Shown here one piece after another: positions 7,243-16,347 of a stretch of DNA of 64,000 nt (its first letter is position 1; the number at the start of each line of letters is the position of its first letter). The stretch is from Segatella oris (lineage in GTDB: Bacteria > Bacteroidota > Bacteroidia > Bacteroidales > Bacteroidaceae), in the NCBI RefSeq assembly GCF_900637655.1, contig NZ_LR134384.1, positions 2,790,001 to 2,854,000 of the forward strand, read 5' to 3'. Both the position numbers and the translations under genes were made by a program. The notes beneath the pieces were generated by a model. That model was given only the letters and a program-made list of their open reading frames with translations, ran no database searches and had not been told where the DNA came from.

Positions 7243-9756
7243 TTACTCCCCTCCCTCTTCGGGGAGGGGCTGGGGGTGAGGCTGCTTTCTCTTGAAATAG
7301 ACACCCAGAAGCACTACCAACAGCAGCACACCATAAGAGAGATAAGCCACGGTTTCGGTTTGCTTTACACTCTTTGGATCAAAGGTAAGCACCACCGTAT
7401 GATGCCCCTTGTCAACATTCAGCGCGCGAAGTACATAGTTTACACGGCCTAACTCCACGGCTTTCCCGTCGACTGTAGCCGTCCATTCGGGATAGAATAT
7501 CTCGGAAAAGACCACAATTCCCCCCGTAGCACTACGCACATCATACGTGAGTTGATTGGGTTCGTAGGCTGTTATCTTTACGATTGACGTGCTGTCTTGG
7601 GCTTTTGACTCGCCCAACTGACTCCGGAAGCGTGCGTCGGCAATGGCTTCATGGCGCAAGTCAAGTTTTCCAAGTCCGTCAAGTTCTTCATTTGCATTCT
7701 TCACATAAGTGATTTTATCCACAAACCAAGCATTGCCATAGACGTAAGGGTTCTGTATTGCCACCGTCTGATTGCTCTGGAGAGGCACAATGAAGTATTT
7801 GGCATTGAGCATGTTCAGCACAGGGAAGATGCTGTTTCCATTGACCTTGGTCATGTCTCCGCCTGCCTGTGCGATGGCGGGCATGGTCTTTTGCATCTCA
7901 GGACTGATGTAAGCATCAATCAATTCCTGGTATCTGCGTAGCTTGGCAGCATGATATCCGCCGATACTCTTATGATAGAAACTGGTTTCATTCTCGTTGA
8001 ACGTATTGCTTGCAAAGTTCAGAACACGATAGTCCAAGGCCTTGTCTTGCAGTATCTGACGGTCGGTCTGCGTCATCGGCTGTGCCTGTTCGCGCACGCT
8101 CTTCTCTACAAACATGCCGTCATTGAGGTAGCGTTTGTTCACTTGCCACATGTCGGCAAGACACAAAACAGTAATTGCAATCATCATAAACTCTACCCGC
8201 AGCTTCTTCATCTTGTAGAGGAAGAGACACAATGTGCCGATAACGATAATCCAGAACGACCGCCAACAGTCGGCCGTGAATATGCTTTCGCGGATGCTTC
8301 TCAGGTTGGACAGCAGTGGCGTAAGATATTCGGCAGGGATTGATTTCAGGGCTTGCATCTCTGAACTTGAAATGAAATCAGAGAAGAAAAGCGTCGGCAT
8401 GAGGGCAAAGAGCAGGGCAATGCCGGCCGTCAGACCAAAGCTGATATAGACATATTTGATTTTCTTTGTCAGAATATCCGGCTCGTCTACAATCTTCTTC
8501 AGCGTCATCATAGCCAGCAACGGTATGGTAAACTCGGCAATAACAAGTATAGATGCCACCGTTCGGAACTTGCTGTACATCGGTATGTAGTCAAGGAAGA
8601 AGTTGGTAAACGGCATGAAATTACGCCCCCACGAAAGCAAAACGCTCAACACCGTGGCTGCCAATAACGCCCATTTCGTGGGACCTTTCACGATAAACAG
8701 GCCCAAGACGAAAAGCATCAGCACGAAAGCGCCCACATAGACTGGCCCACTTGTGCCCGGCTGTTCGCCCCAATACTGCCCCAACTGCTGATAAATTTGC
8801 ATGAAATTCGGGTCGGCAATCTTCATGGCCTCAGTGTTGGCAGCCAGCGGAACCGATGCTCCGCCCTTGGTATTAGGCACGAGCAGCGTCCAAGTTTCAT
8901 CCACACCATAGCTCCACTGCGTAATATAATCGCGGTCAAGTCCGCTGTTAGTCTGATTGGCTGCATTCTTTTTGACGAGTTCACTCTTGCCTCTCATGCT
9001 CTCTTGAGCATACTGCCAGGTGTGATAAAGGTTGGAAATATTCATCAACACACCAATCAATGCACCCGCAGCACATACAGCTGTGGCCTTCATAAACTGC
9101 TTCATGGTCTTCTTTCTGACAGCATCGACCAAATAAGCAATAATCATAAAGAGGATGATGAACAGATAATAATAGGTCATCTGCACATGATTGGCATCAA
9201 CTTCAAAGGCTGCAAAGATTGCCGTGACAATGAACCCCCATAGATATTTGCCCCGATAAGAGAGCACGATGCCTGCTATCAGCGGTGGAAGATAGGCCAA
9301 AGCCATCACCTTCCAGATGTGTCCGGCAGCGATGATAATAAAGAAATACGATGAGAAAGCCCATATGATAGAACCTAAAACGGCTAAAGCCCGTCGGAAA
9401 TCATAGGCTCGAAGCAGGATATAGAAGCCCAGAAGATAGGCAAAGACATACCAAACGTTCTCTGGAAGCCACAGATGATAGGCCTTCACTGCTTGATTAA
9501 GCACACTTACACTCTTGTAAGATGGCGCCGTCTGATAAGTCGGCATACCACTGAAAGTGGCGTTAGTCCAACGCGAAACCTTACCGGTACGCTCGTGATA
9601 TTCAGCCGTTTCCTGTCCTGCTCCACGTCCCGCCGATGCGTCATGTCGGTAGAGTATGCGTCCGTCTACATCCGCAGGAAAGAAGTAGGCAAATGATATT
9701 ACCGCGAAAATAATGACTACCAGCAGGTCTGGTAGATATTCCTTCAAAGCTTTCAT
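7243..9756 (-). CDS. YfhO family membrane protein
   Basis: 837 residues, an integral membrane protein with about a dozen predicted segments. The first is residues 10-28, dense clusters lie at 95-210 and 330-430, and a last helix at about 800-820 is followed by KRK. The large luminal loop has RWTNATFSGMPTYQT near residue 62 and YHAAKLRRYQELID in the C-terminal half, typical of YfhO (DUF2723-like glycosyltransferase C fold). In Firmicutes YfhO helps glycosylate lipoteichoic acid. In Bacteroidetes, which lack it, an envelope glycosyltransferase role is inferred. The C-terminal tail PHPQPLPEEGGE is encoded by a dispersed repeat, as in the convergent GSCFA gene. Confidence 0.85.
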   Translation of the reverse strand: MKALKEYLPDLLVVIIFAVISFAYFFPADVDGRILYRHDASAGRGAGQETAEYHERTGKVSRWTNATFSGMPTYQTAPSYKSVSVLNQAVKAYHLWLPENVWYVFAYLLGFYILLRAYDFRRALAVLGSIIWAFSSYFFIIIAAGHIWKVMALAYLPPLIAGIVLSYRGKYLWGFIVTAIFAAFEVDANHVQMTYYYLFIILFMIIAYLVDAVRKKTMKQFMKATAVCAAGALIGVLMNISNLYHTWQYAQESMRGKSELVKKNAANQTNSGLDRDYITQWSYGVDETWTLLVPNTKGGASVPLAANTEAMKIADPNFMQIYQQLGQYWGEQPGTSGPVYVGAFVLMLFVLGLFIVKGPTKWALLAATVLSVLLSWGRNFMPFTNFFLDYIPMYSKFRTVASILVIAEFTIPLLAMMTLKKIVDEPDILTKKIKYVYISFGLTAGIALLFALMPTLFFSDFISSSEMQALKSIPAEYLTPLLSNLRSIRESIFTADCWRSFWIIVIGTLCLFLYKMKKLRVEFMMIAITVLCLADMWQVNKRYLNDGMFVEKSVREQAQPMTQTDRQILQDKALDYRVLNFASNTFNENETSFYHKSIGGYHAAKLRRYQELIDAYISPEMQKTMPAIAQAGGDMTKVNGNSIFPVLNMLNAKYFIVPLQSNQTVAIQNPYVYGNAWFVDKITYVKNANEELDGLGKLDLRHEAIADARFRSQLGESKAQDSTSIVKITAYEPNQLTYDVRSATGGIVVFSEIFYPEWTATVDGKAVELGRVNYVLRALNVDKGHHTVVLTFDPKSVKQTETVAYLSYGVLLLVVLLGVYFKRKQPHPQPLPEEGGE
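7246..7281 (-). repeat. GC-rich hairpin repeat forming the 3' end of the YfhO gene
   Basis: Minus-strand copy of the 7049 repeat. Between the two copies, 7092-7135 and 7205-7245 share a diverged stretch (GAACTYRCATTGCAAAATRY), suggesting that a larger unit was duplicated between these convergent genes. Confidence 0.7.
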
Positions 9757-9944
9757 GATGTTGTTTATAAACGTTTATTTCGTGCAAAGATAGATATTTT
9801 AAATGATAAAACGTGAAAAAAGGAATAATATCATGAGCCGACAGGCAATTTATGAAATATTATTCTGCCCTGTTTTCCATGATGAAAGGCAATGAATATC
9901 GCTGTGAAATGTAAAGTTTTATTGTCTGAAAAGAGGGGGTTGAA

Positions 9945-10255
9945 AATCCACGAAATAGAAAAACGAAAGCAGTTTTCAAGCTGATTTCGAGCCATTTTCT
10001 TTCACCTTATCTTGCAATATACATCATCTTAGCTCGTGTTTTGCGTCAGATGACACTCCTATCTGCATCAAAACACAATGCAAAATGAAGCAGATGAGCA
10101 TGCAATTTGCATCAAACGAGAGGACTTCTCCACCTTATTTTTCTTCATATTTTGCCTTGTTCTTTATAATAACTTGATTGTCAACGCATTGCAAACTCGC
10201 TCAAAACTCGCGTATTTTCGACCGCAATGCTTTTGTTTCTCAGCACGGCCTGTCT
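9945..10255. repeat. dispersed intergenic element B with 22-bp-period array (units 10015-10124)
   Basis: Five units start at 10015, 10037, 10059, 10081 and 10103, each 22 bp, with cores like TTGCGTCAGAT and TTTGCATCAAAC. The flank GATTGTCAACGCATTGCAAA (10170-10195) and CGCGTATTTTCG are the reverse complement of the left flanks of elements A and C, so the whole element is probably inverted here. It lies between divergent yfhO and mtnN. Confidence 0.7.
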
Positions 10256-10292
10256 CGCAAAGGCTTTTGTAAAAGAATTTAATAGATACCCA

Positions 10293-10424
10293 CCCCCGAC
10301 CCCTCCCCAAGGGAGGGGAGTGCTAACTTGCATAACCTCCCCCAACCCCTCCCAAGGAGGGGAGTGCTAACTTGCGGAGCCTCCCCCTGCCCCTCCCAAG
10401 GAGGGGAGTTCAAACTTGCAAGGA
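10293..10424 (+). repeat. three tandem 44-bp copies of the GC-rich hairpin repeat
   Basis: Units start at 10293, 10337 and 10381. Each reads CCCCCnnCCCCTCCCaaGG AGGGGAG and then GTGCTAACTTGC or GTTCAAACTTGC. The strong CCCCTCC/GGAGGGG arms form one hairpin per unit. Confidence 0.8.
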
Positions 10425-10437
10425 AATTACCACTGTT

Positions 10438-10458
10438 CTGTGGCTTGGAAAGCCACAG
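10438..10458. other. perfect short inverted repeat upstream of mtnN
   Basis: 9-bp perfect stem CTGTGGCTT / AAGCCACAG with a 3-nt loop and no U-tract. It lies about 70 bp upstream of the mtnN promoter, so it is not in the leader; it could be an operator or part of the repeat tail. Confidence 0.4.
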
Positions 10459-10526
10459 CTACAATCATCTTATGCTACTATTTATTGAATTATACATAAT
10501 ATAACGCTTTTCTTCTGCTTTTTTAT

Positions 10527-10534
10527 TACCTTTG
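10527..10534 (+). promoter_or_regulatory. -7 promoter element of mtnN-luxS
   Basis: TACCTTTG, 20 bp before the mtnN start codon. Confidence 0.55.
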
Positions 10535-10554
10535 TAAGCAAACAGAAAGCAAGC

Positions 10555-11196
10555 ATGAAGATAGGTATTATCGTTGCGATGGACAAGGAATTCACGCAAC
10601 TTGAAAAGGTATTTCATGGGAACAAGGACATCATTTTGCAGAAGTGTGGCATCGGAAAAGTCAACTCTGCCGTTGGAACTACACAGATGATAGCCGAGCA
10701 TCACCCTGATTTGATTATCTCAACAGGCTGTGCCGGTGGTGCCGACACACGTCTGAATGTGGGCGATGTTGTCGTGGCAAGCGCGTGTGTTTACCATGAT
10801 GCTTACTGCGGAGACAACTGCGAATACGGACAAATTCTCGGCATGCCGGCCCGCTATTTGGCGCCGACAGACCTTGTTGAAAAGGCAAGTCGTCTGCAAG
10901 TGGAGGGCATAACCATTCACAGGGGCCTTACCGTGAGCGGCGAATGGTTTGTAGATACGCGTGAGAAGATGCAGGATATCATGAGCCATTTCCCCGAAGC
11001 TATGGCCGTTGACATGGAGAGTTGCAGCATTGCTCAAGTGTGCCACATCTTCAACACGCCTTTCATCAGCTTTAGAATTATCAGTGATGTGCCGCTGAAA
11101 GACCACAAGGCACAGATGTATTTCGACTTCTGGGACCGGTTAGCCGAGGGGAGTTTCGAAGTGACTCGTCATTTTATAGAGGAAATCAACAAGTAA
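10555..11196 (+). CDS. mtnN: 5'-methylthioadenosine/S-adenosylhomocysteine nucleosidase
   Basis: 213 residues; cytosolic enzyme that removes adenine from SAH and MTA. The N-terminal KIGIIVAMDKEF carries the general acid/base Glu12 of the family. GIGKVNSA (52-59), ISTGCAGG (about 73) and VDMES with SCSIAQV (about 155-160; ribose-binding Met-Glu and Glu) are in place. It lacks part of the loop seen in the E. coli enzyme (232 aa) but all catalytic positions are visible. Followed after 7 bp by luxS, giving the two consecutive steps from SAH to homocysteine and the AI-2 precursor in one operon. Confidence 0.93.
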   Translation: MKIGIIVAMDKEFTQLEKVFHGNKDIILQKCGIGKVNSAVGTTQMIAEHHPDLIISTGCAGGADTRLNVGDVVVASACVYHDAYCGDNCEYGQILGMPARYLAPTDLVEKASRLQVEGITIHRGLTVSGEWFVDTREKMQDIMSHFPEAMAVDMESCSIAQVCHIFNTPFISFRIISDVPLKDHKAQMYFDFWDRLAEGSFEVTRHFIEEINK

Positions 11197-11203
11197 AAAG
11201 CAA

Positions 11204-11695
11204 ATGAAAATGAATAAAATCCCAAGCTTTACAATCAATCATGAGCAACTGCTTCGTGGCATTTACGTGAGCAGGAAGGATGAAGTGGGCGGCGAAATCG
11301 TCACTACTTTTGACATCAGAATGAAAGAACCTAATCGTGAACCGGTGCTCCATAATGGTGCCATTCATACCATTGAGCACCTTGCTGCAACCTTTCTTCG
11401 TAACGATGAAGAATGGAAAGACCGCATTGTTTATTGGGGTCCCATGGGATGCTTGACGGGTAATTATCTCATTCTGCGTGGCGATTTGGAAAGCAAGGAC
11501 ATTGTGGAACTCATGAAACGTACCTTTCGTTTCGTTGCAGAATATCATGGAGAAATTCCCGGAGCAGCCCCAATGGACTGTGGAAACTACCTGCTCCACG
11601 ACCTCCCCATGGCACGTTATGAGTCGGCAAAATACTTGAATGAAGTGCTGGAATGTATCACTGAGAAGAACTTAGTGTATCCTGAGAAGAAGTAG
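11204..11695 (+). CDS. luxS: S-ribosylhomocysteine lyase (AI-2 synthase)
   Basis: 163 residues. It cleaves S-ribosylhomocysteine to homocysteine and DPD, the AI-2 precursor. Metal ligands His55 and His59 (HTIEH) and Cys126 (MDCGNY) plus the catalytic Cys83 (GPMGCLTG) match the family at conserved spacing, so the enzyme should be active. The start is taken at 11204; an ATG two codons later (11210) is an equally possible start. It completes SAH recycling with mtnN. Confidence 0.96.
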   Translation: MKMNKIPSFTINHEQLLRGIYVSRKDEVGGEIVTTFDIRMKEPNREPVLHNGAIHTIEHLAATFLRNDEEWKDRIVYWGPMGCLTGNYLILRGDLESKDIVELMKRTFRFVAEYHGEIPGAAPMDCGNYLLHDLPMARYESAKYLNEVLECITEKNLVYPEKK

Positions 11696-11699
11696 GAAA

Positions 11700-11775
11700 T
11701 ACCCACCCCAGCCCTCCCAAAAGTAAAAAGAATAGCTCATTAGTACCCACCCCGGCCCTCCCGAAGGGAGGGAGA
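11700..11775 (+). repeat. two GC-rich hairpin repeats after luxS
   Basis: CCCACCCCAGCCCTCCC at 11701 (truncated, no right arm) and a full copy CCCTCCCGAAGGGAGGG around 11756-11772. The position right after the luxS stop suggests a terminator role. Confidence 0.7.
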
Positions 11776-11848
11776 AATTGCTTGCAGCTTCTTATTGAGG
11801 ATGAAATAGTGTGGGGTGAAAGCTCATCATGATTATAATTATAAATCA

Positions 11849-11887
11849 AATAAGGTGGAAAGAGATAAGCTCTCTTTCCACCTTATT
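11849..11887. terminator. bidirectional terminator between luxS and the fimbrial-type lipoprotein gene
   Basis: Perfect 17-bp inverted repeat (AATAAGGTGGAAAGAGA and its complement) with a 5-nt loop. A-rich on one side and T-rich on the other, it can serve the convergent genes on both strands. Confidence 0.75.
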
Positions 11888-11914
11888 ATATATAGGACAC
11901 GGTGTAGCCGTTCA

Positions 11915-12790
11915 TTACCAGTCTTCTGTCTCGAAAGAAGTGGCCCAAGAGTCATCTGCTTTGACCTTAATGCCACGTGCTGTTGTCCCTCCATTCGGTT
12001 TGAAACTAAGGTTGGGGATATGGTTAACGCCGTTTCTTACAATCCTCAGAGCCTTGAATGTTTCTTCAGCAAGGGTCTTTTCATTGGCATCCAAGGCCTT
12101 CATGATGACTTTTATCTTACCTTCTTGCGCCTTTGGAAAGGTGTAAATGGCATAAGAAGAAGCCGCATGATGTGCCTCTGCCGGTATGCTTCTCACTTCG
12201 GTTTGCCGTGAATCCACACATCCAAAGCCACTCATTGCGTCTAAAGTACTGCTTCCTCCTGTGTAGGAAAAGCGCAGATGAGTGACATTTTCGGGTATAG
12301 GATCAACGAAATGAAACTCTACCTTGGCCACACAACGCGTCAACGTGATAGATTGTTGCATATCACCCGTGACCTTGATAGTGCCGTTATAAAGGAAAGT
12401 CTCTGTCACCTTGCCGTCAAACTTAACCTTATCAGCATGCGCCATAGACGCATTCTTGCTGCCGTTATGCCCGATGACAACAAGTGAATACTGTCCTTCG
12501 GGCAGCTCAAGACTAAGATTTCCAAAGCTCTTATCGCTCTTGTTCTGATTGATGGAGGCCTTCTTCTCTCCGTCTTGATATACCGCTGCGTTCAGACATG
12601 AGCACACTTCATCTATATCAACCAATGCTCTTGCCTTGGCTCCTGCATAGGATTGTGCAACATCTTCTATGTGGAGACTCACCCGATAGCCTTTTCTCTT
12701 GGGCTGTTCAGTGCCTAAATTAGGCTTTTCGCAGGCTGAAAGTACAGCCATGAGGACAAGAAAACATGTCCAATTCAGTGCTTTTTTCAT
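11915..12790 (-). CDS. FimB/Mfa2-like fimbrial-type lipoprotein
   Basis: 291 residues. Lipoprotein signal peptide with lipobox LSAC (Cys20), so the protein is lipid-anchored and probably surface exposed. The body is beta-rich with GYRVSLHIED, LELPEGQYSLVVIGHN (about 96-111) and TRCVAKVEFHF (about 151), which are hallmarks of Mfa2/FimB anchor subunits of Bacteroidetes type V fimbriae. No FimA/Mfa1 stalk gene is adjacent, so it may be an orphan anchor or adhesin. It follows a beta-barrel gene after 15 bp and probably shares its mRNA. Confidence 0.7.
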   Translation of the reverse strand: MKKALNWTCFLVLMAVLSACEKPNLGTEQPKRKGYRVSLHIEDVAQSYAGAKARALVDIDEVCSCLNAAVYQDGEKKASINQNKSDKSFGNLSLELPEGQYSLVVIGHNGSKNASMAHADKVKFDGKVTETFLYNGTIKVTGDMQQSITLTRCVAKVEFHFVDPIPENVTHLRFSYTGGSSTLDAMSGFGCVDSRQTEVRSIPAEAHHAASSYAIYTFPKAQEGKIKVIMKALDANEKTLAEETFKALRIVRNGVNHIPNLSFKPNGGTTARGIKVKADDSWATSFETEDW

Positions 12791-12805
12791 GGTTATATAA
12801 GGTTT

Positions 12806-13510
12806 TTATTTAAGGAGATTGAGCCTATATCCAACGTTGAATGTAAACCAACGGTTCTTTGAATTTATTTGTTTTTCTACTTTAGAAAGGCTTAAATGAT
12901 AGCGCGCTTCCATGATTACATTGGAATATTCATAGGAGATACCGATGGGAACAGACACGTCTGTCGAGCGGAAATTCCCTTTGATATCACTACTGACATG
13001 GCGAGTTGGTTCGTAAACAGCCCCTCCGTCAGCGGCAACAACAAAGTCGGTGATATCATATTTGGCTCTTGCGCCTAACAGAAATGAGGGCTGAATGCCG
13101 GCTTTCACAGCCAACCCCTTGGACAAATAGACATTGACCAACAACGGAATTTGAAAATAATGGAGGCCAATGGCCATGTTGGAATAGCCCGAATAAGAAC
13201 CTGCCTGCCCACGCACTTCGTTGCTGAAGTCCTTATAACGGCAACCTTGAAGCGCATAAAGTGCACCAAGGGAAAGGCTGCATTGTGACAGAAATTGATA
13301 CTCGAATTCAGCGCCACCGGTGAAACCTGCCCTATATTTTGCATCGACACTTGCTTTATCTGTCGTTAAATCATACGAGATATTACTGTTTGAAATGTTG
13401 GCAAGACAAAGACCCACTTTAGGCATGACAGAGAGTGTTCCAACCTTGCTTTGGGCAGAAACTGCCATGAAAGCAGCCGCGAAAAGATATAAAAAGAAAA
13501 AGCGTTTCAT
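12806..13510 (-). CDS. outer membrane beta-barrel protein (PorT-like)
   Basis: 234 residues. Signal peptide MKRFFFLYLFAAAFMAVSAQ, then alternating amphipathic strands (GFTGGAEFEYQFL, SLSLGALYALQGCRYK, FQIPLLVNVYLSKGLAVKAGIQPSF) typical of the outer-membrane beta-barrel family PF13568, here probably 8-stranded. First gene of a pair with the lipoprotein downstream, perhaps an outer-membrane partner for it. Exact role unknown. Confidence 0.75.
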   Translation of the reverse strand: MKRFFFLYLFAAAFMAVSAQSKVGTLSVMPKVGLCLANISNSNISYDLTTDKASVDAKYRAGFTGGAEFEYQFLSQCSLSLGALYALQGCRYKDFSNEVRGQAGSYSGYSNMAIGLHYFQIPLLVNVYLSKGLAVKAGIQPSFLLGARAKYDITDFVVAADGGAVYEPTRHVSSDIKGNFRSTDVSVPIGISYEYSNVIMEARYHLSLSKVEKQINSKNRWFTFNVGYRLNLLK

Positions 13511-13605
13511 AATTATTGAGTTTAATTATGTAACGCTTTTGAATGGATTTTATTGTATGATATTCTGAAGAATGAAGCCTTTTATTTTGCAAGGCCCTTT
13601 ATTCC

Positions 13606-13824
13606 TTAAATCGCATCGTAGCCTTTGGTACTGTTATGTGCCAGCAAGTCTTTTAGATCTTGCTCTTTGAAATCACGCTCTTTCTGCTCATTATAGAGCA
13701 ATTCTGCCTCTTCACGCTCCTCTTCTGAATGTTCAAAAGTGATGGAACGGCTCTTTAATTCGGCAACAGCCCAACCCAGAAGGGCAATTGCAATCAATGC
13801 AATGAAAATATATAATCCTGTCAT
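13606..13824 (-). CDS. small single-pass membrane protein
   Basis: 72 residues: one N-terminal transmembrane helix (about 4-24, LYIFIALIAIALLGWAVAEL) followed by a very charged Glu/Lys-rich helix (SEEEREEAELLYNEQKERDF) that could form a coiled coil on the cytosolic face. It starts 20 bp after the typA stop and is probably read from the typA transcript. No family recognised. Confidence 0.65.
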   Translation of the reverse strand: MTGLYIFIALIAIALLGWAVAELKSRSITFEHSEEEREEAELLYNEQKERDFKEQDLKDLLAHNSTKGYDAI

Positions 13825-13844
13825 AATGGTTATGATTTAATGGT

Positions 13845-15647
13845 TTATTCCTTGTTTGCACGCTTACGTTCGAGATGATCGAGCAATATCTTGCGCATTC
13901 GCATGCTCTTAGGTGTCACCTCAACATACTCATCTTCCTTGATATATTCAAGGCATTCTTCAAGACTCATGACCGTCTTTGGAATTACACGAGCCTTTTC
14001 ATCAGAGCCACTGGCACGCACATTGGTCAGCTGTTTGGCTTTGGTGACATTGATTACCAAGTCATTATCGTGAACATGTTCGCCCACAACCTGACCTGCA
14101 TAAACTTCTTCTCCCGGATCAATGAAGAACTTTCCGCGGTCTTGAAGCTTGTCGATAGAGTATGCAAAGGCCGTACCTGTCTCCATAACTATCATGGATC
14201 CATTGGTACGTCGCGTGATTTCGCCCTTAAAAGGCTGGTATTCTTTATAGCGATGTGCCATGATAGCCTCACCTTGTGAAGCCGTCAGAACATTCGTTCT
14301 CAAGCCAATGATACCACGAGAAGGGATTTCAAACGTGATGTTCACACGGTCTCCTTCAGTGTCCATGCCTGTCAATTCACCCTTACGACGCGTTACCATG
14401 TCGACCATCTTGCTGGAATAATCCTGTGGAACATTGATAGTCAATTCCTCAATAGGTTCACATTTCACGCCATCTATCTCTTTGTAAATCACCTGGGGCT
14501 GTCCAACTTGAAGCTCATAGCCCTCACGACGCATGGTTTCCACAAGCACGGAGAGGTGTAAAACGCCACGACCACTGACAATCCACTTATCAGTTGAGCC
14601 TTCAAAAGGACGTACACGAAGTGCTAAATTCTTTTCAAGTTCCTTGTTCAGACGGTCGTTGATATGACGTGAAGTGCAGAACTTGCCCTCGCGACCAAAG
14701 AAGGGTGAGTCGTTAATAGTAAACAACATGCTCATCGTCGGCTCATCAACCGCAATGGCAGGAAGGGCTTCCGGGTTCTCAAAGTCAGCGATAGTATCGC
14801 CGATTTCAAATCTTTCGAGGCCGACAACTGCACAGATGTCGCCACTCTCTACCGTCTCGGCAGGTTTGCTTCCCATGCCTTCGAAAGTGCGAAGTTCCTT
14901 GATTTTGGTCTTTTCCTGGCTTCCGTCACGATGACAGATTGTGATATTCTGATCGTTCTTCAGTATGCCACGGTGCACGCGTCCTACTGCAATACGTCCC
15001 GTATAGCTTGAATAATCGAGTGAAGTGATCAGCATCTGTGGCGTACCTTCGCGGTGCTTAGGTGCCGGGATAACTTCAATGATCTTGTCAAGTAAGTAGT
15101 CTATGTTGTCAGTTGGTTTCTGCCAATCAGCTGACATCCAGCCATTCTTGGCCGAACCATACACGACTTGAAAGTCTAACTGCTCTTCAGTTGCGTTTAA
15201 ATCACACATCAAATCGAACACCATCTCATACACTTCCTCCGGTCGGCAATTGGGTTTGTCCACCTTGTTGACAACAACCATTGGCTTCAAACCAAGCTGA
15301 AGCGCCTTCTGAAGCACGAAACGAGTCTGCGGCATAGGCCCTTCAAAAGCATCAACGAGCAGCAGACAGCCGTCAGCCATATTGAGAACACGTTCTACTT
15401 CGCCGCCAAAGTCAGAGTGACCTGGGGTATCCAATATATTAATCTTAGTTCCTTTCCAGTTGATAGAAACGTTCTTCGAGAGAATCGTAATACCGCGTTC
15501 GCGCTCCAAATCATTGGAGTCGAGCACCTCGCCACTGTTATCCTGCCCGTCACGGAACAGCTTCCCGGCCAACATCATCTTGTCAACCAGCGTCGTTTTC
15601 CCGTGGTCTACGTGTGCAATTACTGCAATGTTTCTAATGTCTTGCAT
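13845..15647 (-). CDS. typA: translational GTPase TypA/BipA
   Basis: 600 residues; ribosome-binding GTPase involved in 50S assembly and stress or cold adaptation. G1 motif AHVDHGKTT at 10-18, G2 area RERGITIL, G3 DTPGHSDF (73-80), G4 NKVDK (127-131). Then come EF-G-like domains II, III and V and the TypA-specific C-terminal domain ([22 protein letters not shown]). Length matches the family. A TAATTTTG element at 15686-15693 on the minus strand gives a leader of about 35 nt. Confidence 0.97.
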   Translation of the reverse strand: MQDIRNIAVIAHVDHGKTTLVDKMMLAGKLFRDGQDNSGEVLDSNDLERERGITILSKNVSINWKGTKINILDTPGHSDFGGEVERVLNMADGCLLLVDAFEGPMPQTRFVLQKALQLGLKPMVVVNKVDKPNCRPEEVYEMVFDLMCDLNATEEQLDFQVVYGSAKNGWMSADWQKPTDNIDYLLDKIIEVIPAPKHREGTPQMLITSLDYSSYTGRIAVGRVHRGILKNDQNITICHRDGSQEKTKIKELRTFEGMGSKPAETVESGDICAVVGLERFEIGDTIADFENPEALPAIAVDEPTMSMLFTINDSPFFGREGKFCTSRHINDRLNKELEKNLALRVRPFEGSTDKWIVSGRGVLHLSVLVETMRREGYELQVGQPQVIYKEIDGVKCEPIEELTINVPQDYSSKMVDMVTRRKGELTGMDTEGDRVNITFEIPSRGIIGLRTNVLTASQGEAIMAHRYKEYQPFKGEITRRTNGSMIVMETGTAFAYSIDKLQDRGKFFIDPGEEVYAGQVVGEHVHDNDLVINVTKAKQLTNVRASGSDEKARVIPKTVMSLEECLEYIKEDEYVEVTPKSMRMRKILLDHLERKRANKE

Positions 15648-15810
15648 TTGTTTTACCTTAAATATCCTTATTTCTAATTCACTGCAAAATTACAAAAAAT
15701 AACTGAGGTACACTTCTATCTTGATTATGAATAGGTTAGGTTGCGTGTTAAAAAACGTTACCTTACAGAAAAGTTCAAGCCTACATCTTCGTTATCTTGA
15801 CTTTTATTGC

Positions 15811-15818
15811 TACCTTTG
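15811..15818 (+). promoter_or_regulatory. -7 promoter element of rpsO
   Basis: TACCTTTG, about 113 bp before the rpsO start, leaving a long leader. Confidence 0.55.
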
Positions 15819-15824
15819 CACCGC

Positions 15825-15931
15825 ATTTTCAGAAAGTCTGATGCATTCGAAAGTGTAGCTGTTGTGATTAAGGCAGCCCGACATTTGAAGGATGTAATGA
15901 TGCAACTTCATTTAATCAATTATTTCAAGCT
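15825..15931 (+). promoter_or_regulatory. structured leader of rpsO
   Basis: The 5' untranslated region holds a small hairpin TCAGA-AAG-TCTGA. Downstream of it, AGTGTAGCTG can pair imperfectly with CAGCCCGACAT. S15 commonly represses its own mRNA by binding such leaders, and a Bacteroidetes-type S15 leader is plausible; this is inferred from position and pairing only. Confidence 0.35.
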
Positions 15932-16201
15932 ATGTATTTAGACAAAGCAAAGAAGGAAGAAATCTTCGGCCAGTATGGTAAGTCAGCAACTGACACAGGT
16001 TCAGCAGAGAGCCAGATTGCCCTGTTCACTTACCGTATTAAGCACTTGACAGAGCATGTTAAGGCTAATCACAAGGACAATGTCACTACTCGTGCGCTGA
16101 CACAACTCGTTGGTAAGCGTCGTGCATTGCTCAAATACCTTTACGATCGTGACGTCAATCGCTATCGCGCTATCATCAAGGCACTTGGTCTCCGCAAGTA
16201 A
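15932..16201 (+). CDS. rpsO: 30S ribosomal protein S15 (uS15)
   Basis: 89 residues, standard length. DTGSAESQIALFTYRIKHLTEHV and KRRALLKYL are the family signature helices binding the 16S central domain. Monocistronic, followed by a strong hairpin at 16225-16262. Confidence 0.97.
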   Translation: MYLDKAKKEEIFGQYGKSATDTGSAESQIALFTYRIKHLTEHVKANHKDNVTTRALTQLVGKRRALLKYLYDRDVNRYRAIIKALGLRK

Positions 16202-16224
16202 ATTGGCCGATAAGAAGAAAGAAT

Positions 16225-16262
16225 AAGAAGTCCCGTTGTTCGCAAGAACTGCGGGACTTCTT
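16225..16262 (+). terminator. rpsO terminator
   Basis: 11-bp perfect stem AAGAAGTCCCG / CGGGACTTCTT with an inner GTTC/GAAC extension; no long T-run follows. Confidence 0.7.
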
Positions 16263-16347
16263 GTGTTATGATGACGTCACTAAACCTTGTCAAGCAAATG
16301 AAAAGCGTGTCTTTCTTAACTGTTTCCGTTAAATCTCTTATCCTAAA

